This document shows positions 1 to 7,877 of a stretch of 56,759 nt of DNA, piece by piece. The position numbers were made by a program, and so were the translations under genes. Every line of letters begins with the position of its first letter. The first letter of the stretch is position 1. The stretch is from assembly GCA_017435385.1 (NCBI GenBank), contig JAFSFB010000008.1, forward strand, positions 1 to 56,759. The letters run 5' to 3'. This DNA comes from Clostridia bacterium (lineage in GTDB: Bacteria; Bacillota; Clostridia; Oscillospirales; Acutalibacteraceae). Below the pieces are notes generated by a model. That model was not told where the DNA came from and did not search any database. It saw nothing but the letters and a program-made list of their open reading frames with translations.

Positions 1-99
1 GCCTTGATAAATCCGTCCGCCGATTCACACCAACCATCGGCTCTCTGATGCGGGATTGATCTGCCGCTCCTCGTCATTGCGTTTATGAGTTATTGAATT
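1..99 (-). promoter_or_regulatory. T-box riboswitch leader, 5' part (runs off left edge)
   Basis: Read on the minus strand, the segment contains CAGAGAGCCGATGGTTGG followed by TGTGAATCGG. This is the characteristic Stem I apical region of T-box leaders, which sense uncharged tRNA and control aminoacyl-tRNA synthetase or amino-acid genes. It starts just downstream of a near-consensus promoter at 106-134. The specifier codon, antiterminator and T-box sequence lie beyond the left edge, so the amino acid sensed and the gene controlled cannot be told. Confidence 0.8.
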
Positions 100-105
100 G
101 TTGTC

Positions 106-134
106 ATTATAGCACCGTGAAAAACTGCCGTCAA
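106..134 (-). promoter_or_regulatory. Sigma-A-type promoter for the T-box transcript
   Basis: On the minus strand TTGACG (129-134) and TATAAT (106-111) are separated by exactly 17 bases. Transcription would start near 99 and run leftwards into the T-box leader. Confidence 0.8.
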
Positions 135-236
135 TTGCAAAGTTTCACAAAAAATAATTCGCTTTACCGATTTAAAGTTTTGCACTTTTAACAAAGTAAC
201 ACAGTGCATTATTTTATAAAATATTTTATAAATCCG

Positions 237-2456
237 CTAAAACAATTTTCCAAAGAATGCAATTAATCTGTAAAAAGGTTGCAGAATGGCGTAGATCCAT
301 TCGCTTTTATCGAGCTCATTAAGCTTTATGTTTTCAATTACAGGATGCTCGCAATATGCCATATCAACAGCCTGACTGTTATAGGACTTAAACTTTGTTC
401 CGTTTTCAATTGAATAGAAATAATAACTCTGCTGCCCGTCGGAGGTTGAGCGCATGGAATTTAGGAAAGTGATTTCACCGCCCGACAAAATCAGAGCAGG
501 CTCTGTTTTTGATGAACCGTCGTGACCGGTGTTGACAAATACGGCATTGCTGTCAACCGAATTCAAAAAGGATTTTCCGCCGTAAATAAAGGTATTGAAC
601 ACGGTAACATCTTTACAAGAATTGAGCTTTATAAAGTCTGTATGAATTCTTGTTATGGGGATAAAAACATAATCAAACAGTTTATCCTCTGTCAGACGGG
701 ATATGCCGAGCTTTTCGTAGCCGTTTCTCGGCAAAGTGTTTGCATTTTGCAGGCAGCCCTCAATAAAAGTATTATTGCAATCGGTTAAATCAAACATCGA
801 TTCAAAGCAGCAGCCGATTACCTTTTTCACAAAAGCACCGTCGGAATTCTGAAGCTTTATTCCGCAGCTTGCAAGGGTCAATGCACAGTTGATAATATAT
901 ACATCATCATATTCGCTGTAGATAACGGGGGTGGTTTTCATATATTTTCCGCTGTTATCAACGGGATTGTTAAGAGGATAATCAACTCTGATACCGCTGA
1001 TGCCCGAAGCGTTGCCGCCTAATGTGATAAGCGGTTTATCCGATTCACCGAACCCGTAATATGAAAGAATGAGAGTTCCGCTGCTGTTCTCCCTCTGGCA
1101 ACGGGTTGCAACAGATGATGAGCCTCTGAATTCAACACCTGCAGGAACAGTTACGGGATTTTCAAAGAGGTAAAGACCTGCAGGCAGATAAACTATTCCG
1201 CCTGTTTCTGCCGCTTCATTCAGCTTATTCTGTACTGCAACAGAAGCATCGGTTTTGCCCGTTTTATCTGCTGATACAACATATAAAATCTCGGCAGGCT
1301 TTGTGTGCTTATGCTCGTAATCGGGCGTGTATGCGCTTGTATCCGCATTGTAGATACGGATATTTTTGCCCTTGATTTTGCCTTCGGTTTTAACATTTGT
1401 CAGAATAGTTGCGTTTTCACCGGGATCATATATTGCGCATTCGCTGCCTTCTATAACTCCGTTGCTTATGCCTGTACCCCAGGATTTTTTTCTTGAAATT
1501 ATGTTTCCTTCGGGTATATAAATTCCGTAATCGCAATCGGTAATATATAAATCGGTAAACTCACCGCTGAAGGTATACCGAGTGCCTTCTTTGACAAACA
1601 TTCCGTAAAGCATATCAGAAATTCTGACATCGGCAAATTCAGGCCATTCGAGGTCGCCTATCACAAGACCGCAGCCGTTTTTGCGTGTGTATTCATCAAG
1701 CTTCTGCCTTTCGGGAGCATTAAACTTCTCGCCCGCTCCGCACCAATATTCATTTGATATATAAAGAGTTTTAACGGTATCAACATCGGCCGAATTATGA
1801 GCATTCAAGCCCTGATAAAGGCAGGTTCCTTTTATGTTTTCAACCGTCAGCATTTCATGGCACTCATAAATACCGTTTTCGCATTCCGCACTAGCACCTA
1901 TTCCTCTGTAGGAATTTATAAGAGTACAGTTCTTGATTGTTGAGAGCATATAATCCTCATTACCGACAACATAAAAGGTAAAAGGATATGGTTTGACACA
2001 GTCTATATTCTGTTCGGGATACCATACGGTAAGACCGACTGCACCTGCACTTGCACCGACAGTAAATAAAGCGGGATTCATCTTGTCGCTGCTTTCAACG
2101 TCGGCGATGATAATTGTTCCGTAGTCATCACCGACATCGGGGTCCTGATAATCGCCCATCAGCGTTACAAACTGGCGGATATAAATATTGCCCGTTACTC
2201 TGTATCTGCCTGCAGGAAGCCAGACCGTACCGCCGCCGTTTGCCGCACAGTCATCAATAGCCTGCTGAATAATCGCAGTAACATCGCTCTCACCGCTTGA
2301 ATCGGCATCAATAACAATATCAGCTATTATGACCTCATCCGTCGGATACACGGTTTCAATAATCTGCGGTGTATTTACTTCACCAACCGCAAAGCACGGA
2401 ACAACCGTGTTGAATGCAATTAAAATGCAAAGCAACGAAGAAAACAGTTTTTTCAT
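237..2456 (-). CDS. Secreted right-handed beta-helix protein with two pectate-lyase-3-like modules
   Basis: A 739-residue protein with a signal peptide (about residues 1-23, MKK start, hydrophobic core, cleavage after CFA). Two similar segments, near residues 45-95 and 394-445, each have the pattern of an aspartate-rich start, an AIDDCAANGGGTVWLPAG-like helix and strand, then long beta-helix repeats. This is the Pectate_lyase_3/beta-helix fold seen in polysaccharide lyases and hydrolases. The duplicated architecture suggests two stacked helices. The protein ends in a hydrophobic, weakly basic tail (YAILQPFYRLIAFFGKLF) resembling the tails of three other secreted proteins in the window. RBS GGAG lies 8 bases before the ATG; the stop is TAG. 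The substrate cannot be read from the sequence; pectin or another acidic polysaccharide is a guess. Confidence 0.75.
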   Translation of the reverse strand: MKKLFSSLLCILIAFNTVVPCFAVGEVNTPQIIETVYPTDEVIIADIVIDADSSGESDVTAIIQQAIDDCAANGGGTVWLPAGRYRVTGNIYIRQFVTLMGDYQDPDVGDDYGTIIIADVESSDKMNPALFTVGASAGAVGLTVWYPEQNIDCVKPYPFTFYVVGNEDYMLSTIKNCTLINSYRGIGASAECENGIYECHEMLTVENIKGTCLYQGLNAHNSADVDTVKTLYISNEYWCGAGEKFNAPERQKLDEYTRKNGCGLVIGDLEWPEFADVRISDMLYGMFVKEGTRYTFSGEFTDLYITDCDYGIYIPEGNIISRKKSWGTGISNGVIEGSECAIYDPGENATILTNVKTEGKIKGKNIRIYNADTSAYTPDYEHKHTKPAEILYVVSADKTGKTDASVAVQNKLNEAAETGGIVYLPAGLYLFENPVTVPAGVEFRGSSSVATRCQRENSSGTLILSYYGFGESDKPLITLGGNASGISGIRVDYPLNNPVDNSGKYMKTTPVIYSEYDDVYIINCALTLASCGIKLQNSDGAFVKKVIGCCFESMFDLTDCNNTFIEGCLQNANTLPRNGYEKLGISRLTEDKLFDYVFIPITRIHTDFIKLNSCKDVTVFNTFIYGGKSFLNSVDSNAVFVNTGHDGSSKTEPALILSGGEITFLNSMRSTSDGQQSYYFYSIENGTKFKSYNSQAVDMAYCEHPVIENIKLNELDKSEWIYAILQPFYRLIAFFGKLF

Positions 2457-2498
2457 CTTATCATCTCCGATTTGTTAATAAAATGTTATGATGCAATA

Positions 2499-2527
2499 AT
2501 TATAATTCTCTTTCAAGATTATGTCAA
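2499..2527 (-). promoter_or_regulatory. Consensus sigma-A promoter for the 237-2456 gene
   Basis: Minus strand TTGACA (2522-2527), 17-base spacer, TATAAT (2499-2504): a perfect consensus promoter. It lies in the intergenic region shared with the divergent gene at 2637. Confidence 0.85.
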
Positions 2528-2535
2528 ACATACTG

Positions 2536-2564
2536 TAGAATTTTTTAATCATATATGATATAAT
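2536..2564 (+). promoter_or_regulatory. Possible extended -10 promoter for the 2637 gene
   Basis: TATAAT at 2559-2564 is preceded by TGA, giving the TATGATATAAT form that recurs upstream of several genes in the window. The -35 region (2536-2541) is weak. It is divergent from the promoter at 2499-2527. Confidence 0.55.
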
Positions 2565-2636
2565 ATCAGAAAATATTGCGAGGTAAAATGCTGTTTAGTT
2601 TTTTAGAATATCCGTTTAATTTATGGAGGTATTGCT

Positions 2637-4202
2637 ATGAAAAAGTTCATATCGGTAATTCTTGCTGTTGTTATCACTCTGAGCATAACACCGTTTGCGT
2701 TTGCCGCAGGAACGACTTACTATATCGACAGCATATCGGGCAATGACGATAACACGGGTTTATCCAAAGCTTCTGCATGGAAAACGGTTGCTAACATTGC
2801 TTCTTTGACCCTTGAAGCAGGTGATAAAATTCTGTTCAGAGCAGGCGGCGATTATGACTGCGCTGTTACGCTCACCTGCTCGGGCACTCAGGATAATCCC
2901 ATTGTCATTTCATCCTACGGTGAAGGCGAAAAGCCGCACCTCAACACCGATGAAAGAAATGCGGTTATGAAGCTTTTTGACTGCTCCTACGTAACCGTTT
3001 CGGACTTTGAAATCACGGCTCACAACGGCGGCGGTATCTGGGTTGACGGAGTTACGAAAGAATCAAAGGGCGTCAGAATAGAAAACTGCGAATTTCACGA
3101 TATGCAGAATTATAAGGTAACCTGCCGTGATAATTATACCGAAGGTCCGATTTCGGGCAGAGCCGCAATAGTTATCAAGCGCTACGGAGGCTCGCCTTAT
3201 CCCGTCAACGATTTTCAGGCAGTGAACTGCAAAATATACGATGTCGGCAACGGTATATTCTTCACAGGTTCACAGGATCTGAACAAAAATGCACTTGTAA
3301 AGAACTGCGAATTTTACAATATGGACGGTGAAGCCGTTGTTCTTGAAGGCTGCGACGGCGCATTGGTTACACATTGCCGTGCGATAGACTGCTGTCAGGG
3401 AATCGGCCTTGATGAAAACGGAGAGATTCTGTATTTTACCGCCGCAATGTGGACTCATTATTCCTCAAACTGCACTTTCAGCTACTGCGAAATAGCAGGA
3501 CAGAAAAACTACGGTGACGGAATGACTGTGGATTTTGACCACGGCTCCTATAACTGCACATACGAATACATTTATTCTCACGATAATATGCGTTTTATGT
3601 GCAACAATCCTGCCAAAGGCGGCAACAGAGGTAACACGGTAAGATACTGTCTCTCGGTTAATGACAATCAGGGCAGAAACAAAATCGGCGTATCCGACGG
3701 CGAATGGAATTTCAGCTTTTATAACAATACCATAATCAATTCGTCGGAATTCCAGATGACTCAGATTTATGATTCGCTGTTCGCAAACAATATTATAGTT
3801 TTTAAAGACGGTCATAAGTTTTATCATATAAATGAAGAAGCAAAAACATGGAACAATGTGTTTGCAAACAACTGTTATTACAATACTTTCAATCCCTCTT
3901 TTGATAAAGACGCCTTAAACACACTTCCCGGCTTTGTGGGCGGAGACGACCCGATAAAAGCATATCAGCTTGCAGAAGGCTCGCCGTTAATCGGTGCAGG
4001 TTTTAAGGTTGAAGACGGTTGCATGACAGATTTCTACGGCAATGAAATAACAAGCAACAACATTGGTTGTTATTCTGCCGAGGGAGAGTATGCTGAACTT
4101 GAAACAGAAAACTTCTTTGAAAAAGCTGTAAGATTTATCCGTCAGATATTTAATATAGCAATTGAAGAAATCCGCAAATTGATTATTGACATTTTTGATT
4201 AA
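2637..4202 (+). CDS. Secreted right-handed parallel beta-helix protein
   Basis: A 521-residue protein with a clear signal peptide (residues 1-23, ending FAFAA). The mature start TYYIDSISGNDDNTGLS and KASAWKTV segment is the typical opening of secreted parallel beta-helix proteins, including Pel9A-like lyases. It is followed by repeated N-C-x-F/I turns (for example IENCEFHDM, VKNCEFYNM, VTHCRAIDC) along the coil. The C-terminus leaves the fold and ends in a basic amphipathic helix, NFFEKAVRFIRQIFNIAIEE and RKLIIDIFD, like three other secreted proteins here. RBS GGAGG stands 7 bases before the ATG. It is divergently transcribed from the other beta-helix gene. A polysaccharide lyase or hydrolase role is likely from the fold, but no catalytic residue could be assigned. 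Confidence 0.75.
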   Translation: MKKFISVILAVVITLSITPFAFAAGTTYYIDSISGNDDNTGLSKASAWKTVANIASLTLEAGDKILFRAGGDYDCAVTLTCSGTQDNPIVISSYGEGEKPHLNTDERNAVMKLFDCSYVTVSDFEITAHNGGGIWVDGVTKESKGVRIENCEFHDMQNYKVTCRDNYTEGPISGRAAIVIKRYGGSPYPVNDFQAVNCKIYDVGNGIFFTGSQDLNKNALVKNCEFYNMDGEAVVLEGCDGALVTHCRAIDCCQGIGLDENGEILYFTAAMWTHYSSNCTFSYCEIAGQKNYGDGMTVDFDHGSYNCTYEYIYSHDNMRFMCNNPAKGGNRGNTVRYCLSVNDNQGRNKIGVSDGEWNFSFYNNTIINSSEFQMTQIYDSLFANNIIVFKDGHKFYHINEEAKTWNNVFANNCYYNTFNPSFDKDALNTLPGFVGGDDPIKAYQLAEGSPLIGAGFKVEDGCMTDFYGNEITSNNIGCYSAEGEYAELETENFFEKAVRFIRQIFNIAIEEIRKLIIDIFD

Positions 4203-4230
4203 CATCAAGCGAAACATCACAAAAATACCG

Positions 4231-4275
4231 AACCACCTCTTATCGGTGCTTTCTGCATCGATTGAGGTGGTTTTG
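4231..4275 (+). terminator. Hairpin repeat, copy 1, acting as terminator
   Basis: AACCACCTC (4231-4239) pairs with GAGGTGGTT (4264-4272), with an inner ATCGGTGC/GCATCGAT arm and a short T run. It lies 28 bases after the beta-helix gene. The same hairpin recurs at 6141 and 12371. Confidence 0.75.
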
Positions 4276-4322
4276 TATGTTCGGCTCTTTCCTCTGCCGA
4301 TTGAGTGGAATTTAAACTGCAA
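4231..4322 (+). repeat. About 90-bp repeat unit, copy 1 (hairpin plus extension)
   Basis: The hairpin and the roughly 50 bases after it (TGCCGATTGAGTGGAATTTA region) resemble 6141-6226 base by base with scattered changes. The unit ends about 20 bases before the surviving part of the CotJC remnant. Confidence 0.6.
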
Positions 4323-4341
4323 AAGGGACCATTTCACTTCC

Positions 4342-4773
4342 ATTGTAGGTACCGAAGAGCTTTCGCATCTCGAGATGATTGGTGCGATTGTGTACCAGCT
4401 CACGAGAAACCTTTCCGAGGAGGACATAAAGAAGCACGGCTTTGATGCATATTTTGTTGACCATACAGCAGGTGTTTATCCCTCATCGGCGGCAGGCGTT
4501 CCGTTCACGGCGGCATATATTCAGAGCAAGGGCGACATCATAACCGACCTTTCCGAGGACCTTGCCGCAGAACAGAAAGCAAGAACGACATACGACAACA
4601 TTCTCAGACTCGTTGACGATCCCGATGTAAGGGAACCTATCAAGTTCCTGCGTGCAAGAGAAATCGTGCATTTTCAGCGTTTCGGCGAAGGTCTGCGCCT
4701 TGCAACCGACAAGCTCAACGAAAAGAATTTCTACGCATTCAATCCGTCATTTGACAAGCATTGCAATAAATAA
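4342..4773 (+). pseudogene. 5'-truncated CotJC / manganese-catalase family remnant
   Basis: The reading frame from IVGTEELSHLEMIG to NFYAFNPSFDK matches the C-terminal two thirds of CotJC-type spore-coat manganese catalases. It includes the EE/H metal-ligand helix, the YFVDHTAGVYPSSAAGVPF loop and the AEQKAR-to-FQRFGE helices. About 60-65 N-terminal residues of the family, including the first metal-binding helix, are missing. Upstream, the frame runs through a terminator hairpin and repeat, with no plausible start codon or RBS at the homology boundary. An ATG at 4186 is in frame but overlaps the previous gene's stop and would translate the terminator. I therefore call it a decayed gene. It points to a sporulating ancestor. 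A functional terminator follows. Confidence 0.75.
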
Positions 4774-4780
4774 CAACTGT

Positions 4781-4808
4781 GCCCGCAGGTCAACTGCGGG
4801 CATTTTTT
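4781..4808 (+). terminator. Rho-independent terminator
   Basis: GCCCGCAG (4781-4788), GTCAA loop, CTGCGGGC (4794-4801), then ATTTTTT. It follows the CotJC remnant. Confidence 0.85.
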
Positions 4809-4873
4809 ATCAGCAGGACAGACATCTTTGCAACAGAAGAATATCCTTTTTAAAAACAACACAAATATTCAGG

Positions 4874-4901
4874 TTGTTTTTTGTTGCATTTATGATATAA
4901 T
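4874..4901 (+). promoter_or_regulatory. Promoter for the GH5 gene
   Basis: TTGTTT (4874-4879), 16-base spacer ending TTATGA, TATAAT (4896-4901). The MATE gene has a closely similar promoter at 6332-6359. Confidence 0.65.
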
Positions 4902-4949
4902 TTTATTGTTGAAAAACTAATTAATCAGAAACATAAGGAAGTGTGTAAT

Positions 4950-6095
4950 ATGAGTCTTAGTATGCTTCATTGTGAGGGCGAAAGAATTATCAATGCCGAA
5001 GGAAAACAGGTTTTTCTGCGAGGAACAAATCTCGGCGGATGGCTTCTCGATGAATTATGGCAGGGATTTTTCAAAGGCGGAGAAGCTCAATGGGATATCG
5101 TGACCACGCTTGAAAAGCGTTTCGGTAAGGATGAAGCAGACCGACTCATAAAAATCCGTGAGGATAACTATATCACCGAACATGACCTTGATTATCTTCA
5201 ATCGCTCGGCTTCACCTGCGTGCGAGCTCCGTTCTGGTACCGTAATTTTCAGACGGATGATAACGGAACATGGAAGCGCAAAGAAAACGGGGAAATTGAT
5301 TTTTCACGCCTTGACTGGATCGTTGATGAATGCGAAAAAAGAGGAATGTATGTCATTCTTGATATGCACGGTGTTCCCGGTCATCAGAGCATCGCTCATC
5401 ATTGCTGCCGTGTGAACCATTGCAGACTTTATGACGAAACCGATGAAGGTTCTCGTTTCCGTTCGCTTGCCTGCGAATTATGGAGCGAAATTGCCCGCCA
5501 TTTTGCAGGAAACGGAACCGTTGCCGCCTATGATCTGATGAATGAGCCTATGTGCGATTATGAAGGCGAAGATAAAGTCAACAGCAAATATCACGATGTC
5601 TATTCAATGCTTTACGATGCTGTCAGAGCAATTGACCCCGATCATATCATTACGCTTGAGGCTATCTGGACACCCGATGATATACCGCACCCGTCAGAAA
5701 GAGGATGGGAAAATGTTATGTATCAGTATCACTATTATGACGATTCAAACGAAAGCTTTAAGAGAGTTACGCTTCACCACGCAAGCAAAAACTTCAATGT
5801 ACCCGTGCTTGTTGGTGAATTTTCCCCCTGCCGTGGAACTGCCGACTGGGAATACATACTGAAGCTTTTCAATGAATGTTCATTTAACTGGCAGACATGG
5901 ACATACAAAGGGCATTGTCCCAAAGGACAAACGAGCCAATGGTTTATGATGGGTTCGGATGACCCCGATAATGTTGTTGACATAAACAATGATTCAGCCG
6001 TGGAGCTCGAACGCAAATGGTCATCGGTCAGAACAGAGATTTGCTGTAAGCCGATGAATGACCATGCGTTGCTTACTGAATATGCAAAAGGATGA
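4950..6095 (+). CDS. Glycoside hydrolase family 5 enzyme, cytoplasmic
   Basis: A 381-residue TIM-barrel protein without a signal peptide. The opening INAEGKQVFLRGTNLGGWLL is typical of GH5 cellulase/exo-glucanase-like enzymes. The expected retaining catalytic pair is present: acid/base Glu199 in DLMNEP and nucleophile Glu290 in VLVGEF. YQYHYYD carries the conserved substrate-binding His/Tyr. I chose the ATG at 4950 because AAGGAAG sits 9 bases before it; an in-frame GTG at 4941 lies directly against that RBS. Its own promoter is upstream and the hairpin repeat at 6141 follows. It probably hydrolyses imported beta-linked oligosaccharides (glucan, mannan or similar); the subfamily cannot be set by eye. 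Confidence 0.85.
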   Translation: MSLSMLHCEGERIINAEGKQVFLRGTNLGGWLLDELWQGFFKGGEAQWDIVTTLEKRFGKDEADRLIKIREDNYITEHDLDYLQSLGFTCVRAPFWYRNFQTDDNGTWKRKENGEIDFSRLDWIVDECEKRGMYVILDMHGVPGHQSIAHHCCRVNHCRLYDETDEGSRFRSLACELWSEIARHFAGNGTVAAYDLMNEPMCDYEGEDKVNSKYHDVYSMLYDAVRAIDPDHIITLEAIWTPDDIPHPSERGWENVMYQYHYYDDSNESFKRVTLHHASKNFNVPVLVGEFSPCRGTADWEYILKLFNECSFNWQTWTYKGHCPKGQTSQWFMMGSDDPDNVVDINNDSAVELERKWSSVRTEICCKPMNDHALLTEYAKG

Positions 6096-6140
6096 TCATA
6101 TTAAGAATCTTTTTTAAATGAATTGCTTGAAAAATCGCTT

Positions 6141-6226
6141 CCGCCTCTTATCGGTGTTTATGCATCGGTTGAGGCGGTTTTTTATATTCTGCTCCCCTGC
6201 CGACTGAGCTGAATTCAGACTGCAAT
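6141..6226 (+). repeat. About 90-bp repeat unit, copy 2 (hairpin/terminator plus extension)
   Basis: CCGCCTC (6141-6147) pairs with GAGGCGG (6171-6177), followed by TTTTTT, so it can terminate the GH5 gene. Compared with copies 1 and 3, an A-T pair is replaced by G-C on both arms (CCACCTC/GAGGTGG to CCGCCTC/GAGGCGG). The following 45-50 bases align with those after copy 1. Apart from a promoter at 6332, I see nothing else in the 304-base gap 6096-6399. Confidence 0.65.
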
Positions 6227-6331
6227 CCGACAAGCTTTGTAATTAACAATTTTGTAAATCACAGAAAATCTGTTTGTCTTCAGCTTATTTTATCAGGTTG
6301 TTTTCAAAAACATAAAGCATTAAAATTCAAG

Positions 6332-6359
6332 TTGAATTTTGTTATATTTATGATATAAT
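6332..6359 (+). promoter_or_regulatory. Promoter for the MATE gene
   Basis: TTGAAT (6332-6337), 16 bases, TATAAT (6354-6359), again preceded by TTATGA. Confidence 0.7.
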
Positions 6360-6399
6360 TAGCACATTAAATCAGGTTAATCAAAAAAGAGGATAGCAT

Positions 6400-7764
6400 A
6401 TGTCTAAACAAAAATCATCCATGGTCACCGATCTGACAAACGGAAGCGTCACAAGGCTTCTGCTTAAATTTGCATTTCCTCTGTTCGTTTCAAACGCACT
6501 TCAAGCAATATATAATATTGTTGATATGATCGTTGTCGGGCAGTATATCGGCGGAGAAGGCATGTCGGCTGTTTCTATCGGCGGCGATGTTCTGCATCTG
6601 CTGACATTCGTCGCTATGGGCTTCTCATCCGCAGGTCAGGTGCTCATTTCTCAGGATGTTGGCGCAAAGCGCATGGACATTGTCCGAAAGACAATAGGCA
6701 CCTTGTTCACATTTCTTCTGGGAATATCCGTTGTTATTTCCGTCGTTTGTTACTTCATCCGAGGCTCAATGCTTGATTTGCTAAACACGCCCGCTGAGTC
6801 ATATGCTTTCACAATGGACTATACGGTTACCTGTATTTTCGGGTTGTTCTTTATTTACGGATATAACATCGTGAGCGCAATCCTTCGTGGTATGGGTGAC
6901 AGCCGCCGACCTTTTGTTTTCATCGCTGTTGCCGCAGTAGTCAACATTGTGCTTGACCTGTGGTTTGTTGCAGGCTTAAAAATGGAGGTTTTCGGTGCTG
7001 CATTGGCAACAGTAATTTCTCAGGGATTAAGCTTCGTTATTGCGCTTGCTTATTTATTCATAAACAAAGAAAGCTTTGGTTTTGACTTCAAACTCTCCTC
7101 TTTCAGAATCGACCGCCATGCATTTAAAAAGCTGGTTGCTCTCGGCGTTCCGATGGCAATTCAGTCTGCAGCCATTAACCTTTCAAAAATCGTTCTTACT
7201 TCGTGGATAAATCTTTACGGCGTTGTCTTTTCGGCACTCTCCGGACTCTATAACAAGATCAATATGATGATCGGCATTGTTTCTCAGTCGTTCACAACAG
7301 CAGGCAGCACAATGGTGGGTCAGTGTCTTGGAGCAAAAAAATATGACCGTGTGCCCAAGATCATGAAAGTTGTTTTATACAGCAGCGGTCTTATCTCCAC
7401 AGTTCTTGCGATCGCACTGTTTTTCTTTTCAGAACCTATCTTCAGAATGTTCACAGGCGACGAAGAAGTACTTGCAATAGCATCGATAGTTGTTCTTCCT
7501 GCAATTCTCAACATGTACGGTTCCGCCACCCGTTCCGTTGCCTTTTCTCTTATGAACGGTTCGGGCAACGCCAAGCTGAACTTTGCCGTTGCTGTCATTG
7601 ACGGTATAATAAGCCGTGTCGGCATCTCGGCTCTGCTTGGATTTGCTGTCGGGATGGGCTGTCAGGGCTTCTGGTACGGCGATGCTCTTGCGGGATTTAT
7701 GCCAATAGTTATAGGTCTGATTTTCTATTTGTCGGGCAGGTGGAAAAAGGACAGATACGAATAA
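6400..7764 (+). CDS. MATE family cation-coupled efflux transporter
   Basis: A 454-residue membrane protein of about 12 segments with the usual MATE length. The N-terminal LLLKFAFPLFVSNALQAIYN and NIVDMIVVGQYIGGEGMSAV segments are the family signature. The second half repeats the pattern (LVALGVPMAIQSAAINLSK; INMMIGIVSQSFTTAGSTMV). The family exports drugs and other organic cations, or metabolites, using Na+ or H+ gradients. RBS AGAGGA precedes the ATG by 8 bases. It has its own promoter and ends at the bidirectional terminator at 7819. It shares no evident pathway with its neighbours and could export either an antimicrobial or a metabolite. Confidence 0.9.
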   Translation: MSKQKSSMVTDLTNGSVTRLLLKFAFPLFVSNALQAIYNIVDMIVVGQYIGGEGMSAVSIGGDVLHLLTFVAMGFSSAGQVLISQDVGAKRMDIVRKTIGTLFTFLLGISVVISVVCYFIRGSMLDLLNTPAESYAFTMDYTVTCIFGLFFIYGYNIVSAILRGMGDSRRPFVFIAVAAVVNIVLDLWFVAGLKMEVFGAALATVISQGLSFVIALAYLFINKESFGFDFKLSSFRIDRHAFKKLVALGVPMAIQSAAINLSKIVLTSWINLYGVVFSALSGLYNKINMMIGIVSQSFTTAGSTMVGQCLGAKKYDRVPKIMKVVLYSSGLISTVLAIALFFFSEPIFRMFTGDEEVLAIASIVVLPAILNMYGSATRSVAFSLMNGSGNAKLNFAVAVIDGIISRVGISALLGFAVGMGCQGFWYGDALAGFMPIVIGLIFYLSGRWKKDRYE

Positions 7765-7818
7765 ACCGAACCGCAGAAAATAAACCTATATAAAGAAATC
7801 CGAATCGGTCTGAATAAC

Positions 7819-7861
7819 AAAATCACTTCACTGTGCGCTTTGCATAATGAAGTGATTTTTT
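7819..7861. terminator. Bidirectional terminator between MATE and lipase genes
   Basis: AAAATCACTTCA (7819-7830) pairs with TGAAGTGATTTT (7848-7859). T runs lie on both sides, serving the convergent genes ending at 7764 and 7878. Confidence 0.85.
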
Positions 7862-7877
7862 GTTACATAAAACCGAT

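Noticed and set aside
4186..4341. ATG at 4186 as a genuine start for a full-length protein joined to the CotJC remnant
   Set aside because: The extra 52 codons are encoded by the previous gene's stop region, a terminator hairpin and a repeat, and do not resemble the CotJC N-terminus.
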